A DNA stretch of 64,000 bases from assembly GCA_000149265.1 (NCBI GenBank), contig CH003203.1, positions 99,349-163,348 on the forward strand, read 5' to 3'. Position 1 is the first letter of the stretch. Every line of letters begins with the position of its first letter. Source of the DNA: Ciona savignyi (taxonomy: Eukaryota; Chordata; Ascidiacea; Phlebobranchia; Cionidae). Positions 58,401 to 64,000 of the stretch are shown piece by piece. Position numbers and translations under genes: made by a program. The notes below the pieces were generated by a model, which worked only from the letters and a program-made list of their open reading frames with translations, ran no database searches and was not told where the DNA came from.

Positions 58401-59763
58401 AGGGCAAGAAATTGATAAAGATAATGCTAATCTAGTAAATTTGTTAGATTATATTAGTATGGGTGGGTCCATGATAGCTCAAGGACCAGGAATTTAGCTC
58501 ATAAGAGACCTGATACTCCAGAGCTATCATGGATAGCTTTTGGTAGGTTGTACATAAATGTCTCTATCACACATAAGTTATCAAACAATGGATAAATCTT
58601 TAAAGGAAAGTTTTTCCAATTTCTGATACAAATGACACGTATCCAAGCCCCAAGTTCAAAGGAATATTGGATCGAAAGATACCAAATCGTATGGAAGTAT
58701 GCATGGTTATGTACAAGACCCCAGTTGTGTTATGCTGTGTTAAAACTGATTTACAAAAATAACAAAAACGGCTTAATTAGCCTACCAGATTGCTTACTTA
58801 GTCTCTCTACCACCATTCTTTTAAATCCAATTTATTTGATCGCGCATTTCTATATATAATTATTTGAATATCATTTAAATAGGCCTACTAAATGGCATAA
58901 ATCAATTAATTCGAATAATTTGTTTAAACCATTTTCAAGCCATTCTACTTTGATAACAGTTGCATATTCATGTGGTAGTCACCTTTGCATACAACATAAT
59001 GTTCATAGATAAACAAATGTGTGGCCCAATGATTAACTTGAGCAATACATGCACTGAATTTGAAAAACACACGCGCCAGATTGATTTAGTGATGCCCATT
59101 ATAAAAGAAACACTTAAGACAAAAATACTTAAATACCATTTCAATACATATTTCAATTCTATGGGTTTGAAACAAGCCCATTATGGGTTTGAAACAAAAC
59201 CGAGTAAAAATATTAAAACTAAAAAAAGCAAAATCGCGCTCCAGTGCAAACCAAAGATTAAAATTTGCAGTACTTGAAGCAGTGGAAACTTTCAACTCTC
59301 ACAATGGATAGGATAGAATAGGATATTCATGTTTATCCCCGTGAATGGAAAAACCAAGGGAATTAACACGGCAATAGTCAGATCACCTTGTACCCACCGT
59401 CGGGTTAGAGGAGCTATTGCGGTGTGTTGTGTATGATTCACATGTTGTTTCAATTTAGTAGAACCCATTAATTCACTGGGTTCAGGCAATGTCCGTTAAG
59501 TGCCTTGCCCAAGGACACAACCGACTAGCTAGCAACCTTTCGGTTGAAAGGCATCGCACAAAACCACCAGACCAACCGGTCGGAGATGCAATGCACTGAC
59601 TCACCTTTGATACAGCTGCGTCTGAGTCTTTACCCTGGTCAAACAACGCTTGGAAGTATGAACTGTGGGAAGCTAGCACGGCTTTGTGGGCGGGAAAGCT
59701 TTCGTTCTCAACAACCAACGAAACGTCGCAAAGTTGACCGTCCCTGCGCTGGTCGTGCAATGC
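49498..59763 (-). CDS. BTB/POZ zinc-finger protein (ZBTB-like), 14 exons seen, first exon not found
   Basis: Likely nuclear regulator: a BTB dimerisation domain followed by six zinc fingers. Exons: 59763-59605, 58285-58127, 57415-57202, 56753-56634, 56232-56046, 55417-55342, 54985-54905, 54200-54094, 53361-53221, 52554-52393, 51035-50937, 50641-50549, 50395-50282, 49662-49498 (TAA), about 625 residues. The BTB domain spans the first three exons: LHDQRRDGQLCDVSLVVE, FPAHKAVLASHSSYFQALF, FLYTSKLHLFAENV, LQIDSIVQACERVM. A Pro/His/Ser-rich linker follows. Fingers: CKECLKYFTNVNDALQHYYAEH; CPDCGRFFNNKNNLKRH; CSHCGRRYAIRQSLQYH; CDHCGHIFPSIQAYTRHKRAC (C2HC); CPICHRGFSQVGNMRRH; CKVCNKAYGIQQSFRYH. Frames agree at every joint except between 50937 and 50641, where a small exon may be missing. 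The acceptor at 50396 is also a choice (50407 is the alternative). The start codon must lie right of 59763. Confidence 0.85.
49741..50000. mobile_element. hAT-like miniature element
   Basis: Left end CAGGGGTCAGCAACCTGCGG and right end AGGTTGCAGATCCCTC form imperfect terminal inverted repeats of about 16 bases in the style of animal hAT transposons. Flanks TACTAGGG and ACTAGAGG are similar but not identical. It lies in the last intron of the BTB zinc-finger gene. Confidence 0.7.
50090..50255 (+). repeat. Main SINE family, 3' half
   Basis: Shows GGTAACCCAACAGTGGGCGC and ATCCACGGGGATAAACATAA. It ends about 30 bases from a BTB-gene exon. Confidence 0.85.
51095..51325 (-). repeat. Main SINE family copy
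   Basis: Shows ACTGTGTGTTGTTTGTGAAG, CCATTAATCCACTTGGTTTA and CTAGCTAGCGACCAGTTCCG. Confidence 0.8.
51350..51480 (-). repeat. Possible further tRNA-like repeat
   Basis: On the minus strand, GGTTGTGAGTTTGATTCACA looks like a T-arm/B-box. Only this copy was noticed. Confidence 0.3.
51535..51620 (+). repeat. Main SINE family, 3' fragment
   Basis: Shows GATGATTGCCTGTGGGTTAA and CATTCACGAGGATAAACATG. Confidence 0.8.
52015..52270 (+). repeat. Unclassified dispersed repeat with GTTTCTGCAAGC motif
   Basis: GTTTCTGCAAGCGCAAAC and GGGTTCCAGAGTTACCAA resemble sequence at 17465-17520 and 17624-17680. Confidence 0.4.
53511..53661 (-). repeat. Third tRNA-like repeat family, tandem pieces
   Basis: ATGCTAGTTTTATATGGTAA at 53511 recurs as ATGCTAGCTTTACATGGTAA at 53617, a period of about 106. 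Between them is TTTGAACCCGTGATCTCAG, the B-box-like part read on the minus strand. Confidence 0.55.
53768..53965 (+). repeat. Main SINE family copy, 3' end lost
   Basis: Shows GGTGGGTTAGTGTGTTGCCT, GTCAGCTAGTCGGTTGTGTC and GGGTTCTACCAAATTGAAGG. Confidence 0.85.
54235..54372 (+). repeat. Main SINE family, 5' half of a split copy
   Basis: Runs from TTTAGTGCGTCGCCTTTCAG to AACCCAGCGGATTATTGGAT. The 3' half resumes at 54722. Confidence 0.8.
54722..54885 (+). repeat. Main SINE family, 3' half of a split copy
   Basis: Starts GGGTATTACTAAATTAAAGG, the point at which the 5' half stops, and runs to ATAAACATGACTATCC. Confidence 0.8.
55100..55255. repeat. Hairpin repeat, copy 2
   Basis: CCAATGTGTTTTTAATACCG and AGTGATAACACATTCATGC form the same stem as 38524-38683. 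GCAGAACTGCACATTAA is also shared. Confidence 0.65.
56940..57145. repeat. Third tRNA-like repeat family, copy
   Basis: ATATGCTAGCTTTTTATAGT and CTGCCATGGATTCGAACCCA match 53511-53600. A second B-box-like GGGTTCAAATCTC follows at 57111. Confidence 0.45.
59312..59580 (-). repeat. Main SINE family copy, full length
   Basis: Runs from the GGATAGGATATTCATG tail to the GGTTGAAAGG head, ending about 25 bases from a BTB exon donor. Doubled GGATAG at its tail suggests the variable 3' end of the family. Confidence 0.88.
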
Positions 59764-60139
59764 CTGGTGGGGATAATGGGGGTTTGTTATATCACAAACT
59801 TTGAGACCAAACTTGTTTTTTATTATAATGGTTTATTTATAGATGAATGTAAAAATTCATAGCACTTAGCCTATACGATTTAACAATATATGAATATCAC
59901 ATATTGTATGCATATAAACTGTATGTAGACAGTGCAAGGAAAATAAAAACAATCTTTGCCAAGTTAATATATTTACATATTCTTAGAATACTAGACACAA
60001 TTAAAAATAAGCAATAAAGCTACGGAATAGATAACAATAATCCATTGTGACAATAATGAAACACATGTTGTTACATGACTTCATAGTCTATTCTAACTGT
60101 ATAATGGATGTATAATTCAATGAAAGGTAATAATTAAAA

Positions 60140-60260
60140 ACCATCATCAGATCATCTCTTGTACCCAAGTGATCAGAGCTATTGTAGGGTGGTGTGTATT
60201 ATGGAAATATTGCTATATTTTCAATTTGACTAATTAATCCACTGGTCAAATGCATGTCAG
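60140..60260 (-). repeat. Main SINE family, strongly diverged fragment
   Basis: CAGATCATCTCTTGTACCCA and AGAGCTATTG keep the family's order on the minus strand. Confidence 0.5.
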
Positions 60261-61164
60261 GTTTGTTACACAATAGGTTACACAGTGAATGGTTGGTTGC
60301 CTTGAAATATGAGACACAGGAACTGATCAATATATGTTTGTTTCTAAAGTGCATAATGGTCGAGTAGCAGTTTAAACACATTGTAAATATCTTGGCATTA
60401 TTTATTATGTGAGAAAGAACACTTGGTGGTTATATATGTTGGGTGATAAGACTAACAGTTTGCCGTAGTTTGTAACTCTCATGACTTACCACATACATTT
60501 TATCAATGTTTGTTTAATAGTTAATAAATTGTTTTTCTTCCACTTGATAAATATTTCATGATAAGGTGAGTTTGAAAAAATACCTTTGTAACTGGTTTGT
60601 TGTTGGTTAACCACTCATAATAAAACAAAATGCTATTTGTCCGGATTGGATATCAAATAAATTGTGAAACATGAAAAGTCTATGCAGGCAACATGTAATG
60701 AAAACAATAAATTTGTGCTAAGTTTCACTTTAACCAGCATGCGGGTATAAAGGTGGATTGTTGTGTTACACAACACTTTTTTAAGATTTCGCGCAACACT
60801 TGAAATCAGTGAGGTCACCACTGTTGAGGTTTTAATATTGTGGTCCTGACTTTCACAAATTATTCCTTGCATTATTTACCTGGAATATGTTTAACTTAAA
60901 CAAGTCTTGCTTTACAATTTGTTGTGAAATAAATGAAGTTTACACATACACCCGTTATGTTGTAAACATAATACAGCAGAATTCTCGTGACAATTTTGTG
61001 GCTATAGAACAATTTTGCGGCTATAAAATCTCGCTTGCCTATGATAACTTATAAGCATGAACACTGCAAACCTAAATTTTCAACCCACTGACCAAGTGTG
61101 GCACAATTTTACATCATTTTTTTGGCCAATATTTGTCAGCACTTTTCTCCAAAATTTTATAGTT

Positions 61165-61440
61165 AGAATAGGATAGGATATTCATGTTTATTTCAGTAAA
61201 TTGGAAAACTCACAAGGCGTTAACACACGACCAATCCTCAGATCACCTTGCGCCCACTATCGGTTTATGGGAGCTAGTGTGTTGCATATGATTGAACATT
61301 TCTTCAATTTAGTACCATCATTTCAATAGGTTCAGGCAATGTCCAATAGGTGGCCTGCCCAAGGACACATCAGTTTCGCACCTGCAACCCTTCGGATGAA
61401 AGGCGGTGCACTAAATCACCAGGCTAATCTGTCGGACTTG
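61165..61440 (-). repeat. Main SINE family copy, full length
   Basis: Shows GGATAGGATATTCATGTTTA, GGTTCAGGCAATGTCC and TGCAACCCTTCGGATGAAAG. Confidence 0.85.
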
Positions 61441-62849
61441 GTGTGTTAAATTAAAATTTGGGGTCGACCTAAATTAGTCCGATGTCAAATTTTTAAATTA
61501 AATCTCATAGGTCAATATTATACACAGGGTTCGAATTACGGGATCGCGAATCGCTGTTCGCGAACCGTTTTTTAAAGTTCGCGAATTACAAAATTTAACA
61601 AAATCGCGAAAATATAAATTACCGTTACAGATTTAGCGCACTTTTAATAATAAATCATCAACACGTTAATATAGCATCGTTTGCCTTCAACATAACATTT
61701 AACAATGGAATTACTATAACATTTATTTACCTTGCCTTTACTTAGCATTATTGACGCATAATAAGCATTTCTATCACAACGCAACAATAGCCATTATGCG
61801 TTCATATACCACGATTTCTTTATTTATAATTGGCGGAGATGCAACACACCCCTTTATAATAAGGTCATAGGCGGCGTTGTTTTTAAATCCCAGGGTGGGC
61901 GGGAATATCGTTCGCGCGGTAGCGCGAAAAAAATTTTGAGAAATACCTATCTACGTAGAATGGGAGAAACATCTTCAAACCGGCTATAATACACGATTGT
62001 CCGTCCAAATATTGGTTCTATTTCGCTATCGCAATTCAAACGAGCAGACCTGAATGCGAGTAGATAAAAGCAAAGCGGTAATTGTTATACGCGTCACTTT
62101 CGTGATCGCGTAATTAGGTTAGATAGTGTTATGTTAAAATTTACCAAGAAGATAATCGAGCTAATATAAAATTTCCATTTTTTAAGCCATTAACAATTCG
62201 TTTTGATTATATTTGCATTTAATCGTTTCAATAAAATACACTGTATGCAATATAAGCTTTTTGAAACTTGTAGTTCGTCGTAATATTTATTGTTTTGCGT
62301 GATTATGATGGTGCAATTTTAACACAAAAAGAAAAAAAAAATACGCCATAATTGGTAATAGTAGGCAGTTAGGCACGTTCGTTTTGCAAGAGATTATAGC
62401 CTAATATAAGACTTGTTTTAATGGATGCAAAATAAAACTTCGGTTAATTCTTAGCAATCGAATTAGAGTGAAAACTACAATTGCTAATTCCAAAACATAA
62501 CTTTCTTACTTGTTCCTCGTTGCGGTTACGGCGCATCAGAAAAGAGAAGGGCTTTCTGTCTTTTTTGATGATTCGTGCGAATCACGTCCTCTACGATTAG
62601 CATAAGAGAAAGGCCGATCACGTTGTATAACGATCGAAAGCCTTGGCGCGCTAACAGAGAGGCTTTACATGTTCCAACCATACAGTGATTTTCTATCTCG
62701 GATTTACTAATTTTTAAAACTTTACAAGAGTCTGTTACTTCTTAGACAATCGAGATATTTAACCGCGCTTCGTTCGCATTGCCGTAGCAACCTTAAGTCG
62801 GCCTGAATGATAGATATGCATGGTCGTATTTCGGTACGCTAAACAAACT

Positions 62850-62915
62850 GCGTGTGGTGATTGCCCGTGTTATAACGCTTTCTACGTTTTAACACAATGG
62901 GGATAAACAAAAAAC
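62850..62915 (+). repeat. Main SINE family, 3' fragment inside the 61525-63760 element
   Basis: GGTGATTGCCCGTGTTATAA and AATGGGGATAAACA are the family's tail. Confidence 0.5.
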
Positions 62916-63420
62916 TGAGAATGCTGATTTGCTTTATTTATGTGTTGTCCACGCTACCGTATATTAATATGGATCGGTGGTTTTATATAAAAAGGGATGT
63001 ATCCTGCCACAGCAAGAAAGCGTGATTAACTTTTGACCGCAGTTTCGTTGACTTTCTGCCAAATTACGAGAGTGCGCAGACCGTTGAAGGGACGATATTA
63101 TAAACAAGATACACACGCCCTTTCTCCTCCCCTTTGCGCGTGTGAGACTTCACGAAAAGCGAACGTCAGCATATACGTAAACGTTGGGTGTGTTCGCACG
63201 TTTTGAACGAAAGTTGTTCGCTCATCCAAATTGCACTCCACACTCCCCTACTTAATCATTGTTATTCAATTGCGTTGCCTAGCTGATCGGTGATAGGGAG
63301 AGGGAGTATGACATATTAATCGAATAGCGCCTGTTCATAAGACCTTTTTCAACTTTTATTCACTTTTAACATAGCACTTAAAATACATAAGTGGGTGATT
63401 TATAGAGGTGGTCGATAATT

Positions 63421-63470
63421 TCAGGGGGTGCCGGGCCCACCCTTGCCCCCCACTAACGCCGCCACTGAAT
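63421..63470. repeat. Possible end of another inverted-repeat transposon
   Basis: GGGGGTGCCGGGCCCACCCT then CTAACGCCGCCACTG. On the minus strand it starts CAGTGGCGGCGTTAGTG, a form common at the ends of animal cut-and-paste elements. No partner end was found. Confidence 0.4.
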
Positions 63471-64000
63471 AAGGTTATATGGTGTTTTAACAAGTAAGAT
63501 TACTCGTTTCAAAGGCTTTGTTTCGTCGATATTTGTCCTATCCCACACGCATTAACTTACGATACATTTATTGTAGTTTATCATTACTACTAAATAACGG
63601 TACTGTTTGCTTAATGAATTATCTTTCTGGCTTTAAAGATTAGTTTGAGAAGTTCTGAAACCACATTCTAAGGCAATTTAACATGGCTAATGCGCGAAAA
63701 CGATTTTCTCCTAACCCACGCATTTCGCGAATCGTTTCTACATCGTTAATTCGAACCCTGATACAGTATGGTTTGGTTTGTTTCGAGTAGTTTTGTTGAT
63801 AAGAAAGGCAGGAATCTAAAATCACAACATTGCACTCTGTAAAAACTATTTATGGGTTAAAAAGCAAATATAACACTTAATAATCTTATTAAATACTATT
63901 ATTATAACGAGTTTAAGCTGTACCTTTAATAGTTTGTTTTCATGCCCTTCCACATGAAGAGGAACACTCTTTAAATAAATTGAACTCTCCATTTTAAGTT

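Larger units (their letters stand above)
61525..63760. mobile_element. Non-autonomous DNA transposon with CAGGGTTCGAATTA inverted ends
   Basis: CAGGGTTCGAATTA at 61525 recurs inverted at the right end (TAATTCGAACCCTG, ending 63760). ATACA flanks both sides (61520-61524 and 63761-63765). Inside each end are repeated TCGCGAA motifs, several at the left and one or more at the right. No transposase frame is seen in the 2.2 kb between. The CAGGG start and subterminal repeats point to a hAT-like element, perhaps one of the groups with 5-base duplications. Confidence 0.65.
59764..64000. other. Region upstream of the last visible BTB exon
   Basis: 4.2 kb that should contain the missing first exon and promoter of the BTB gene, or an intron leading to them. 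I see SINEs and a terminal-inverted-repeat element, but no exon I can support. The codons before the donor-like site at about 60890 (minus strand, DLFKLNIFQ) would suit a BTB start but lack an ATG and are not claimed. Confidence 0.5.

Noticed and set aside
58632-58859. 75-codon plus-strand frame
   Set aside because: No recognisable domain. It lies in a BTB-gene intron and is hydrophobic and AT-rich, as expected by chance.
60880-60935. Possible first BTB exon on the minus strand (DLFKLNIFQ before a GT)
   Set aside because: The wording suits a BTB start, but there is no ATG and the frame is closed just upstream. Too weak to list as an exon.

Overview
The window looks like chromosomal DNA of a tunicate, most likely a Ciona species. 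It is AT-rich, its host genes have many exons with short GT-AG introns, and it is peppered with about 30 copies of one tRNA-like SINE that resembles the composite SINE known from Ciona (Cics-1; named from memory, not searched). The protein families are animal ones: an SLC22 transporter, a polo-like kinase, a KLF15-type factor and a BTB zinc-finger protein. No bacterial-style operon, CRISPR array or rRNA was seen. There is one assembly gap of 100 N at 20301-20400.

Layout. Four host genes were assembled exon by exon, and all read on the minus strand. (1) An SLC22 organic-ion transporter runs from its ATG at 21535 to beyond the left edge, 13 exons in view. (2) A polo-like kinase of the PLK2/3 type, 10 exons, 34887 down to 29461, appears complete at 808 residues. 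(3) A KLF15-like factor, two coding exons, 47876 to 43319, 644 residues. (4) A BTB plus six-zinc-finger gene, 14 exons seen from 59763 down to the stop at 49498; its first exon was not found. They share no evident pathway: one transporter, one kinase and two transcription factors.

Mobile DNA. The SLC22 introns are swollen by three Ty3/Gypsy-type LTR fossils, all antisense to the gene. A short element with 490-base LTRs (2999-6080) sits in intron 7. A broken element (about 7314-17389) sits in intron 4 and is itself interrupted by a younger Gypsy element (9011-15615) with near-identical LTRs and a 5-base target duplication. A diverged relative of the first LTR lies alone at 40664-40935. Other repeats are the abundant SINE in both directions, a second tRNA-like SINE, hAT-like and other inverted-repeat elements (42010-42238, 49741-50000, 61525-63760), a degenerate tandem array of roughly 170-200 bases per unit (25980-27290) and a fresh 185-base tandem duplication (22586-22935).

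Intergenic stretches (21536-29460, 34888-43318, 47877-49497, 59764-64000) hold repeats, simple-sequence tracts and no further gene that I can support.
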